Shown: positions 1 through 6,488 of the stretch, in pieces
Layout: the number at the start of each line of letters is the position of its first letter
How positions within the stretch are numbered: the first letter of the stretch is position 1
From: Candidatus Omnitrophota bacterium
GTDB lineage: Bacteria; Omnitrophota; Gorgyraeia; S143-82
Reading direction: 5' to 3'
DNA length: 16,461 nt
NCBI GenBank assembly: GCA_027034965.1
Contig: JALVWL010000017.1
Coordinates: 1 to 16,461 of the forward strand
Position numbers and translations under genes: made by a program
The notes under the pieces: generated by a model
What the model saw: only the letters and a program-made list of their open reading frames with translations
Databases searched by the model: none
Told to the model about the DNA's origin: nothing

Positions 1-21
1 GAATTCTAATGTATAATCCGG
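1..21 (+). promoter_or_regulatory. Promoter-like cassette upstream of alaS (partial, copy 1 of 4)
   Basis: The first 21 bases match the 3' end of a motif (consensus GAATTCTAATGYATAMTCCG) that recurs before hisD, the 542-residue protein gene and the Memo-AMMECR1 gene. A perfect TATAAT lies at 12-17, so transcription would start near position 24 and leave a leader of about 20 bases before the alaS ATG at 43. The -35 region would lie left of the window. Reading it as a promoter is inference from position, the -10 match and recurrence. Confidence 0.6.
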
Positions 22-42
22 GATAAAATGCTGAGGTGAATT

Positions 43-2688
43 ATGTTTTCGACGGATGAATTAAGGGATAAGTTTTTGAGGTTTTTTGAATCAAAGGGGC
101 ACAAGATAGTTGCCTCGGATAGTCTGGTCCCTGCTGACGATCCAACGGTATTGTTTACCAGTGCGGGCATGAATCAGTTCAAGCCCCAGTTTATGGGCCA
201 CATTACTGATTTTACGCGGGCCACAAGTTGTCAGAAGTGTCTGCGTACCGATGACCTTCCCGAGGTGGGCAAGACGCCGTACCACCATACGTTTTTTGAG
301 ATGCTTGGTAATTTTTCCTTTGGCGACTATTTTAAGCGTAAGGCAATTGTCTGGGCATGGGAGTTTTTGACAGAGGTGCTGAAGATAGAGCCAGATAGGC
401 TCTGGGTCTCTGTGCACAGGGATGATGAAGAGGCCTATGAAATATGGGCGGCTGAGATCGGTATCCCAGAAGAGCGAATCGCGCGTTTAGGTGATAAAAC
501 CAACTTTTGGCCCTCAGATGCGATAAAGAAAGGTCCTAATGGTCCATGCGGCCCCTGTTCTGAGATATTTTTCGACCAGGGAAAGGAGTTCTCCTCTTTG
601 GCGAAAGGTCATCGCTGCGGTGTTGATTGTGATTGTGGCAGGTTTGCTGAGATATGGAATCTGGTATTTACGCAGTTTGACCGCCGCGATGGAGGTAGGC
701 TAGAGCCCCTGCCCCAGAAAAACATAGACACGGGTATGGGGCTTGAGCGCATTGCCGCGGTTATGCAAGGCAAGAGGAGTAATTTTGAGATAGACATATT
801 TGAACCAGTAGTCAAGAAGATACTGGAGATTAGTGGTCAGAAACTCTCAGAGAAGAATAAACCCGTGGTCTATTCCATAGCCGATCATATTCGGGCGGCT
901 GTATTTGCTATTGGAGATGGGGTTATCCCTTCAAATGAGGGACGGGGCTATGTGGTAAGGAAGCTTATTCGTAAGTCTGTTTGGCACATAAGGGAATTAG
1001 GGAGAGACAGGCACGGCCTTTATGAGCTGGTGCCGGTCATCGTTGAGGTTATGCAGAATCCCTACCCTGAATTAAAGGATCGCCTTGAGGTGATATCCGA
1101 GATGATTCGTGCTGAAGAGGACAGGTTCTTAAGGACCCTTGATGTAGGATTGAATCTTATTGAACAGGAGATAGATAAGGCTATTAAAAATAAAGATGCG
1201 CAATTAAGTGGAAGGGTATGCTTTCTCCTTTACGACACCTATGGATTCCCCTTGGAGATGAGTCGCCAGATAGCAGCGGATAGGGGATTGTCTGTCGACG
1301 AGAAGGGATTTGAGGTGCTTATGGAGGAACAGAGGCGTCGTTCTCAGGAATCAGGCAAGACAGTAGACGATATATTTGCCCATCGAAATCTTAGGGAGTG
1401 TGGACGGGGAATGTGCTTTATCGGATATGACGAGTTCGAGACGAGGACGCAGATACGGGCCATTCTCCGTAATGACGATATTCTGGATAGGGCAAAGGAA
1501 GGTGATGAGGTGGATATAATCCTTGAATCCTGTCCCTTCTATGGCGAATCAGGAGGGCAGGTCGGAGATAAGGGGGAAATCTATTCGGATAAATTTAAGG
1601 CGAAAGTGGTTGACACTTATAGGATTGGAGATGTGGTTGCTTGTAGGTGTGTTGTTGAGAAGGGTGAGATCAGAACTGGAGATGATGTCATTGCACGAGT
1701 AGACAGAGAAAGACGGATGGACATTGCCCGCCATCACACCGCAACGCACCTGTTACAGGCCGCCTTGCGAAGGGAGTTGGGCGAGCACATACAACAGGCC
1801 GGCTCCTTGGTGAATGAAGAGAGATTGCGATTTGATTTTACACACTTTAAGGCAATCAGTACCGATGAGCTTAAGAGGGTCGAGGAACGAGTTAATGAGT
1901 GGATAAGACAGGATATTCCGGTTGATAAACTGGAGATGGGGATAGAAGAGGCGCGTGATTTGGGTGCGCTTGCCTTTTTTGGTGAGAAATACGGGGAACG
2001 TGTGAGGGTGGTAAAGATTGGTGAGGTTTCCTGTGAGCTATGTGGGGGCACACACCTGGACCGTACAGGAGAGATTGGGCTGTTCTGTATTGTCTCTGAG
2101 AGGTCTATATCTGCGGGGGTGCGTAGAATAGAGGCCCTGGCAGGCAGGCCTGCCTATGCCTATTTCTCACGTCTGCGGGATATCGTTGAGGCGGAGAAGA
2201 CAATACTGAAGGTAGAAATAGATACGATTGTCCCTGTCGTCGAAGAATTGGATTCCAGGGTCAGGGCATTGACTAAGGAATTGGAGTTGATTAGGGCCAG
2301 GCAGATAGCCAGTGAGGCAAAGGAGAAGGTGAGAGAGATCGGGCAAGTTAAGGAGGTAAGGATTGTATCTGGCCTCTTTGAGGATATAGAGTTGGATGGT
2401 CTGCGCAGCCTCTGGGACGAGTTTAAATCCAAAGATGCAGATTTTGTCGGTATCTTTGCTGGAAAAGGAAAGAAAAAGGTCCAGATATTATTGGCAGCCT
2501 CTAAGGCTCTATCGGATAGGCTTGATATGAGAAGGGCGATGGAGAGGATAAGGCAGGTAATCAATGCCTCGGGCGGTGGAAGGCCTGAATTTGTCCAGGG
2601 CGGTGTAAAGGATGATTTTGAGTCTTTGAAAAAAAAGTGGGATAATGTAATAGGGATAGTCAAGGCCTATGTAGAAGAGACGCTGTAG
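43..2688 (+). CDS. alaS: Alanyl-tRNA synthetase
   Basis: This cytosolic class II synthetase attaches alanine to tRNA-Ala using ATP. The 881-residue product is full length (E. coli AlaRS is 876). The N-terminal aminoacylation domain shows the motif 2 region RATSCQKCLRTDD (59-71) and motif 3 GMGLER (231-236). The editing domain carries the zinc-site residues H564 and H568 (HHTATH) and C667/H671 in CGGTH. The C-terminal part has a helical linker and the C-Ala domain, with GGGRPEF from about residue 844. The start is set by the Shine-Dalgarno sequence GAGGTG at 33-38, four bases before the ATG. The gene ends in tandem TAG TAG stops and is followed by a 317-base gap holding a palindromic repeat. 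A four-codon minigene (ATG CTG AGG TGA, 28-39) overlaps the ribosome binding site. It is probably chance. Confidence 0.98.
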   Translation: MFSTDELRDKFLRFFESKGHKIVASDSLVPADDPTVLFTSAGMNQFKPQFMGHITDFTRATSCQKCLRTDDLPEVGKTPYHHTFFEMLGNFSFGDYFKRKAIVWAWEFLTEVLKIEPDRLWVSVHRDDEEAYEIWAAEIGIPEERIARLGDKTNFWPSDAIKKGPNGPCGPCSEIFFDQGKEFSSLAKGHRCGVDCDCGRFAEIWNLVFTQFDRRDGGRLEPLPQKNIDTGMGLERIAAVMQGKRSNFEIDIFEPVVKKILEISGQKLSEKNKPVVYSIADHIRAAVFAIGDGVIPSNEGRGYVVRKLIRKSVWHIRELGRDRHGLYELVPVIVEVMQNPYPELKDRLEVISEMIRAEEDRFLRTLDVGLNLIEQEIDKAIKNKDAQLSGRVCFLLYDTYGFPLEMSRQIAADRGLSVDEKGFEVLMEEQRRRSQESGKTVDDIFAHRNLRECGRGMCFIGYDEFETRTQIRAILRNDDILDRAKEGDEVDIILESCPFYGESGGQVGDKGEIYSDKFKAKVVDTYRIGDVVACRCVVEKGEIRTGDDVIARVDRERRMDIARHHTATHLLQAALRRELGEHIQQAGSLVNEERLRFDFTHFKAISTDELKRVEERVNEWIRQDIPVDKLEMGIEEARDLGALAFFGEKYGERVRVVKIGEVSCELCGGTHLDRTGEIGLFCIVSERSISAGVRRIEALAGRPAYAYFSRLRDIVEAEKTILKVEIDTIVPVVEELDSRVRALTKELELIRARQIASEAKEKVREIGQVKEVRIVSGLFEDIELDGLRSLWDEFKSKDADFVGIFAGKGKKKVQILLAASKALSDRLDMRRAMERIRQVINASGGGRPEFVQGGVKDDFESLKKKWDNVIGIVKAYVEETL

Positions 2689-2741
2689 TAGATGGATTTT
2701 TGAAAGTGAGAACCATGAGATATTTTTATAACCTCAAGGAG

Positions 2742-2924
2742 CTAAAAACTAAAAAGCCACAACTCAACTTTTGAGAAAGGGGAAGGAAGCATGAAGGATT
2801 TTTATTTACAGAGATATGTTTCATTCTTAATGAAAAATTTCCTTCATTCTTCATGCTCTGTCCTTCATCCTTAAAATTTGAGTTTTAAGCTGTGGTTTTG
2901 AGATTTGAGATTTTAGATTCGAGT
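2742..2924 (+). repeat. Imperfect palindromic intergenic repeat, copy A
   Basis: This is the first of three related elements in the alaS-hisD gap (2689-3005), which holds no gene. It runs from A-rich sequence (CTAAAAACTAAAAAG), through CCACAACTCAA, to a left stem arm ending GGAAGCATGAAGGA (about 2781-2798). A central loop of about 35 bases follows. The right arm CCTTCATTCTTCATGCTC then leads to TTTTAAGCTGTGG and TTTGAGATTTGAG, which complement the outer left arm imperfectly. Copies A and C agree across their whole length. I see no open reading frame and no U-tract, so I do not call it a terminator. Its ends are approximate. Confidence 0.75.
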
Positions 2925-2940
2925 TATGTTTGGATGAGAA

Positions 2941-2996
2941 AAGAGAGGTTTGATTAACAATTGCTGGAAAGTAAAGAATTCTAATGTATACTCCGG
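2941..2996 (+). promoter_or_regulatory. Promoter-like cassette upstream of hisD (copy 2 of 4)
   Basis: This 56-base block aligns without gaps to 4470-4525, with about six mismatches. Inside it, TGGAAA (2965-2970, four of six matches to TTGACA) is followed after 16 bases by TATACT (2987-2992). The cassette ends nine bases before the hisD start, so the predicted transcript would have only a few bases of leader, and no Shine-Dalgarno sequence is visible before the hisD ATG. The promoter role is inferred from the -10/-35 match and recurrence. Confidence 0.6.
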
Positions 2997-3005
2997 GTTA
3001 ATGGT

Positions 3006-4223
3006 ATGAAAATTGTTCGGAAGTTAAATAAATCGTTCTTAAATTCTATTCGAATAGAATTGCCTCCTAAAAAGGTGCGTGAGAGGGTGGCAAAGATACT
3101 CTCGGATGTAGAGGCGAAGGGCGATGATGCCATCCTAAAGTATACTGAACGGTTCGATAAGGTCAGGTTTACTGCGCGTCAGATGTGCGTCTCAGAGGCA
3201 GAAGTAGCAGGGGCATTTCAGTTCGTCAGCAAGGATTTTGTTTCCGGGCTGAAGCGGGTTATAGAAAATGTAAGTGCATTCTACAAAAAACAGCTCCAGA
3301 AGTCCTGGAAGACAAAAGGCCCTTATGGTTCTTTTGTAGGGGAAAAAATTACTCCCCTTTCAAGAATTGGTGTCTACGTGCCAGGAGGACAGAGTCCGTT
3401 GGTGTCTTCTGTATATATGGCAGTGGTGCCGGCTAAGGTCGCTGGGGTAAAAGAGATATTCATCGCCACGCCTCCAGATAGGGATGGCAGGGTCAATCCG
3501 AATATACTGGTAGTTGCCAGCCTGCTGAAGGTAGACAAGGTCTTTAAGGTCGGTGGTGCGCAGGCGATTGCTGGCTTTGCCTTTGGGACGCGCACCATTC
3601 CAAAGGTAGATAAGATTATCGGCCCTGGGAATCAATATGTTACAGAGGCAAAACGCCAAGTCTTCGGCCTGGTCGATATAGACCTGCTTGCTGGACCTAG
3701 CGAGGTGGTGATTATTGCCAATCAATATACACCCATTGAATTTGTTATTGCGGATATGAAGGCCCAGTCCGAACACGTAGGGGGTATGGCAATACTGCTT
3801 ACTACATCAAAGAAGCTTGCAAGGGAAGTCCGCAGGCGTATACCAGAGGTCAATGGCTACATCGTCGTTGTTAGAAACCTAGATGAGGCTGTTGATCTCG
3901 CCAATAAGATTGCCCCAGAGCACCTGGAGATACTTATAAAAAATCCCAATTCGATAGCAAAGAAGGTGGTCAATGCAGGGGCGGTGTTTCTGGGCCTGTA
4001 TTCTCCGACGGCCCTTGGCGATTATTTCGCAGGGCCGAGTCATATATTGCCTACGGGAGGAACAGCGCGAATGCATTCAGGTCTCTCTTTGGATGACTTT
4101 GTCAAGCGCGTGCACCTTATTTCCTATACGAAGAAGGCCCTGGATGAGGCAAAGCCTGTAATAAAGATGATTGCAGAGATAGAGGGTATGTCTGCGCATC
4201 TGGAATCAGTTATGAGGAGATAA
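3006..4223 (+). CDS. hisD: Histidinol dehydrogenase
   Basis: This cytosolic enzyme catalyses the last two steps of histidine synthesis, oxidising L-histidinol to L-histidine with two NAD+ and a zinc ion. The product has 405 residues, slightly shorter than the usual 420-440. Family signatures are present: YVPGGQSPLVSS, IIGPGNQYVTEAKR, DLLAGPSEVV and GDYFAGPSHILPTGG. By comparison with E. coli HisD, the zinc ligands are Q254, H257, D339 and H398, and the catalytic pair is E305-H306 (APEHLE). No other his gene is in the window and the gene stands alone between two repeat-bearing gaps. The ATG at 3006 has no clear ribosome binding site. An ATG at 3001 is out of frame and stops at once. HpsN-type sulfopropanediol dehydrogenases are relatives, but the full zinc and catalytic set fits HisD well. 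Confidence 0.93.
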   Translation: MKIVRKLNKSFLNSIRIELPPKKVRERVAKILSDVEAKGDDAILKYTERFDKVRFTARQMCVSEAEVAGAFQFVSKDFVSGLKRVIENVSAFYKKQLQKSWKTKGPYGSFVGEKITPLSRIGVYVPGGQSPLVSSVYMAVVPAKVAGVKEIFIATPPDRDGRVNPNILVVASLLKVDKVFKVGGAQAIAGFAFGTRTIPKVDKIIGPGNQYVTEAKRQVFGLVDIDLLAGPSEVVIIANQYTPIEFVIADMKAQSEHVGGMAILLTTSKKLAREVRRRIPEVNGYIVVVRNLDEAVDLANKIAPEHLEILIKNPNSIAKKVVNAGAVFLGLYSPTALGDYFAGPSHILPTGGTARMHSGLSLDDFVKRVHLISYTKKALDEAKPVIKMIAEIEGMSAHLESVMRR

Positions 4224-4230
4224 GAAAGAT

Positions 4231-4285
4231 AAACCCAAATTATGCAATAGGGATTTGTGATATAATAGAACTCGTTGTGGGACAA
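4231..4285 (+). promoter_or_regulatory. Extended -10 promoter-like repeat, copy 1
   Basis: This 55-base block begins seven bases after the hisD stop and recurs at 16365-16419 with only three differences. It contains TGATATAAT (4258-4266), a perfect extended -10 element (TGnTATAAT). No good -35 hexamer lies 15-18 bases upstream, as is common for extended -10 promoters. It faces the 542-residue protein gene, with the palindromic repeat in between. The promoter role is inferred; the repetition is directly seen. Confidence 0.6.
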
Positions 4286-4293
4286 AGAAAAAT

Positions 4294-4454
4294 AACTAAA
4301 AACTAAAAAGTCAAAACTAAAAACTACAACGCAAGTTTTGAGAATGGAGGAGGAAGAATGAAGTATGAAGCATGAAGGATTCTTATTTACTGGGATATTT
4401 TTCTTTCTTAATAAAAAAATTTCCTCCATTCTCCATGCTCCATTCTTCATGCTT
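4294..4454 (+). repeat. Imperfect palindromic intergenic repeat, copy B
   Basis: This second copy lies in the 328-base gap between hisD and the next gene, which contains no gene. It starts with A-rich sequence (AACTAAAAACTAAAAAGTC), then GCAAGTTTTGAG and a left arm GAATGAAGTATGAAG / CATGAAGGA. The right arm TTCCTCCATTCTCCATGCTC / CATTCTTCATGC is built of tandem seven-base units of the form ATGRAGN read on the minus strand. Unlike copies A and C, the outer right arm (TTTAAGCTGTGG and the TTTGAG run) is missing. The element gives way to the promoter-like cassette at 4470. Confidence 0.72.
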
Positions 4455-4469
4455 GATTGTTAATAAGGA

Positions 4470-4525
4470 AAGAGATGTTTGATTAACAATCGCTGGAAGA
4501 TAAAGAATTCTAATGCATAATCCGG
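4470..4525 (+). promoter_or_regulatory. Promoter-like cassette upstream of the 542-residue protein gene (copy 3 of 4)
   Basis: This 56-base block matches 2941-2996. TGGAAG (4494-4499) is separated by 16 bases from CATAAT (4516-4521). A second, perfect TATAAT lies directly after the cassette at 4526-4531 and could act as an alternative -10. The start codon follows within 30 bases. Together with the motif at 4231-4285 this gives two promoter-like elements for one gene, with a palindrome between them. Confidence 0.58.
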
Positions 4526-4551
4526 TATAATAGAAGACAATAGGGGTGGGG

Positions 4552-6180
4552 ATGTATAAGGGTTTGTGGAGGTGGTTTCTATTAGCCTTTCTATTGGTCC
4601 TGCCTGTCTCTGGTTATGGAAGCCCGGACAATAGGCTGGTCGGCGTATCTTTTTCCAGAGATTCTCTGAGGCTTGTCGTGGTGAAAGACCTGCCAGAGGA
4701 TTGCCAATCTTTTGCACGGGGTTTTGTTTCTGGTCTGTTGTTGAGAGACTCGCAGATGTACACGGCCCTTTCTCCTGACAGATCTCTGTTTTCTCAGGTG
4801 CCTGAAGGGTTGCTCTTTTCCTTTGCTGGGGATATCCTCGTCTCAGCGGATGTTGCCCTAAAACGTAATATCAGGAATATATTGGGCGACCTTTCGGATA
4901 AGGACGTCTTTGAGTTCTGGCAGCGTGCCTCAGAAGGACAAGAAGATGTCCCCAGGGGTTTAAAGGTAAGTCTCCTTCCTTTGAGGGCAGAGATTATCAG
5001 GTTGAAGGACGGGTTTTTGATAAAGGATCTTGTGCTGCAGGTGGATGTCGCTTGTGAGAATGCCTCGCCTATAGTGGATATCCTGAAAGATAGGTTGAAT
5101 AAGGCAGTTCTTGAAAATGCAGAGTTTGAGCCGCTTCGACGTCTTGCCTATGAATGGCTGGCAGCCCAATATACAAAAGAGTTGCACAGACTCGATGGCC
5201 TCAATTTTCAGGGGGCTGATTTTATTGACAGAGGCAGATTCCTCTTTGTTCGTCAGGAGTCGCCTTTTTCGATTATTCGAAAGGTCAATTCCTATATAAA
5301 AGAGACCAGGCGCCCGGTGGAGATAATGTTTAATGGTTGGAAGATTGGCATATATGGATTGATAGACTTTACGGGTCTTTTGAGGAATGCGAATATCAAA
5401 AAGGTAGATTTATCTGTTGCTGATGCCCTGAAAAGGTTAGGCAGTTTTGCCCTGACGGATGATTTTCGGTTGGTATTTAGTTCTATGGATAGAAAGGCAC
5501 TGATAAGGGATTGGTTCCGTTTGTTTGAGTTGACAAAGGATTGGCGGTTCTGGCGGTGGATAGGCCAGAGGCGGGCTCAATTGTTGGTCCTGCTGGCAGG
5601 GATTATCCCTGCAGATATAGACATAGATTCTATCCAAGGGGTACATTTGGGCCTCTATATAAGAGGGGATTTTTTTATGGAGCAGGCACTATCCTTGCTT
5701 GGTTCGGCAGGACTGGAGAGGCTTCTTTATCCGAAAATAGGCGATGCGGACGTAAAGTATATAGGTGTATTTGATCCAGGGATGCTGTCCAAGGATAAGG
5801 CCGAGAAATTGAAGGGATATATAAGGCTGGGGTGGTTGCCGTTTATGGGAGCCTTTGATAAAGGCAGGGTGGTTGCGGTCAGATTAAACGGCCCTAGTAG
5901 GGACTTTTTTTCGGCTCTCCTGGAGGATAATCACCAGTTGGCGAACAGGTTCATTAGCAAGGCGATAAAGAAAGAGTTTTGGTCGGCAGTTAAGGATGTC
6001 AAAATTATCTATAACGATCCCCTGAAACAGACGGTTTATCTGTTATTGCTTGCAGATGAGTTTAGGCCCTTTGTTGACCCACGTGTGCTCAGCCCCTGGC
6101 CAGTGATTGTCTCTTATGTCTTGGAAGAGTCAGGTATAGACTTATTTTCCGGTCCAATTGTTAAATTTTCTTCAAAATAG
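4552..6180 (+). CDS. Exported protein of unknown function (542 aa)
   Basis: I do not recognise this family with confidence. The N-terminus is a typical signal peptide: a short charged start, a hydrophobic core (about residues 7-20, FLLAFLLVLPVSG) and a likely cleavage site before SPDNRL. There is no lipobox cysteine and no later membrane segment, so the product is probably periplasmic or secreted. A stretch near residues 175-225 (RLNKAVLENAEFEPLRRLAY, then WLAAQYTKEL) resembles, from memory only, a segment found in large exported proteins of Omnitrophota. That is weak evidence. I chose the ATG at 4552, five bases after AGGGG. A GTG two codons upstream (4546) is an alternative. The gene stands alone between two repeat-bearing gaps, so its context suggests no pathway. 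Confidence 0.85.
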   Translation: MYKGLWRWFLLAFLLVLPVSGYGSPDNRLVGVSFSRDSLRLVVVKDLPEDCQSFARGFVSGLLLRDSQMYTALSPDRSLFSQVPEGLLFSFAGDILVSADVALKRNIRNILGDLSDKDVFEFWQRASEGQEDVPRGLKVSLLPLRAEIIRLKDGFLIKDLVLQVDVACENASPIVDILKDRLNKAVLENAEFEPLRRLAYEWLAAQYTKELHRLDGLNFQGADFIDRGRFLFVRQESPFSIIRKVNSYIKETRRPVEIMFNGWKIGIYGLIDFTGLLRNANIKKVDLSVADALKRLGSFALTDDFRLVFSSMDRKALIRDWFRLFELTKDWRFWRWIGQRRAQLLVLLAGIIPADIDIDSIQGVHLGLYIRGDFFMEQALSLLGSAGLERLLYPKIGDADVKYIGVFDPGMLSKDKAEKLKGYIRLGWLPFMGAFDKGRVVAVRLNGPSRDFFSALLEDNHQLANRFISKAIKKEFWSAVKDVKIIYNDPLKQTVYLLLLADEFRPFVDPRVLSPWPVIVSYVLEESGIDLFSGPIVKFSSK

Positions 6181-6209
6181 CCTGAGATGGGCAACCTTAG
6201 TCTTATTTT

Positions 6210-6239
6210 TGCCATAATCCAGTGGTTTTAGGGTATAAT
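6210..6239 (+). promoter_or_regulatory. Sigma70-type promoter, TTGCCA-18-TATAAT
   Basis: TTGCCA (6210-6215, five of six matches to TTGACA) is followed after 18 bases by a perfect TATAAT (6234-6239). It lies 30 bases after the previous stop codon and immediately before palindromic copy C. The transcript would run through the palindrome and into the Memo-AMMECR1 operon. This is the best textbook promoter in the window. It is not clearly related to the repeated motif at 4231. Confidence 0.55.
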
Positions 6240-6242
6240 ATT

Positions 6243-6429
6243 AACTAAAAAGTCAAAACGCAAAACTAAAAACCACAACTCAAGTTTTGAGGATGGAGAA
6301 GGAAGCATGAAGGATTCTTATTTACTGAGATATGTTTCATCCTTGGTAAAAATTTTCCTTCATTCTCCATGCTCCATTCTTCATGCTTAAGATTTAAGCT
6401 GTGGATTTGACTTTTGAGATTTGAGTTTT
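6243..6429 (+). repeat. Imperfect palindromic intergenic repeat, copy C (most complete)
   Basis: This copy fills most of the 308-base gap before the nine-gene operon; the gap has no gene. It shows nested dyad symmetry. AAAAGTCAAA (6247-6256) is the exact complement of TTTGACTTTT (6406-6415). CCACAACTCAA (from 6273) pairs with TTTAAGCTGTGG (to 6404). An inner 24-base arm (6291-6314, ending CATGAAGGA) pairs with 6356-6379 at 19 of 24 positions. The loop is about 40 bases. A transcript through it could form a long interrupted hairpin. Confidence 0.78.
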
Positions 6430-6433
6430 ATAA

Positions 6434-6467
6434 GATGGAAGATAAAAAATTCTAATGCATAATCTGG
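6434..6467 (+). promoter_or_regulatory. Promoter-like cassette upstream of the Memo-AMMECR1 operon (copy 4 of 4)
   Basis: These 34 bases match 4492-4525 with three differences. TGGAAG (6436-6441), a 16-base spacer and CATAAT (6458-6463) keep the same geometry as the other copies. It ends 21 bases before the ATG at 6489. With the TTGCCA/TATAAT pair at 6210-6239, the operon has two candidate promoters flanking palindrome C. Confidence 0.58.
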
Positions 6468-6488
6468 CTTTATTGTATTTTTCAGGAG

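Noticed and set aside
28..39. Four-codon minigene ATG CTG AGG TGA as an alaS attenuator
   Set aside because: It contains no alanine codon and is easily explained by chance around the ribosome binding site.
2160..2663. Antisense open frame of 167 codons within alaS, and similar antisense frames elsewhere
   Set aside because: They lie entirely inside well-identified genes, show no family signature and lack proper ribosome binding sites.
2742..2924. Palindrome as an intrinsic terminator of alaS
   Set aside because: The stem is long, interrupted and AT/purine-rich with a loop of about 35 bases, and no U-tract follows the right arm. Recurrence with the downstream cassette fits a repeat element better.
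4294..4454. A CRISPR array or insertion sequence
   Set aside because: There are no regularly spaced identical repeats with unique spacers, no cas gene and no transposase. The unit occurs once per gap.
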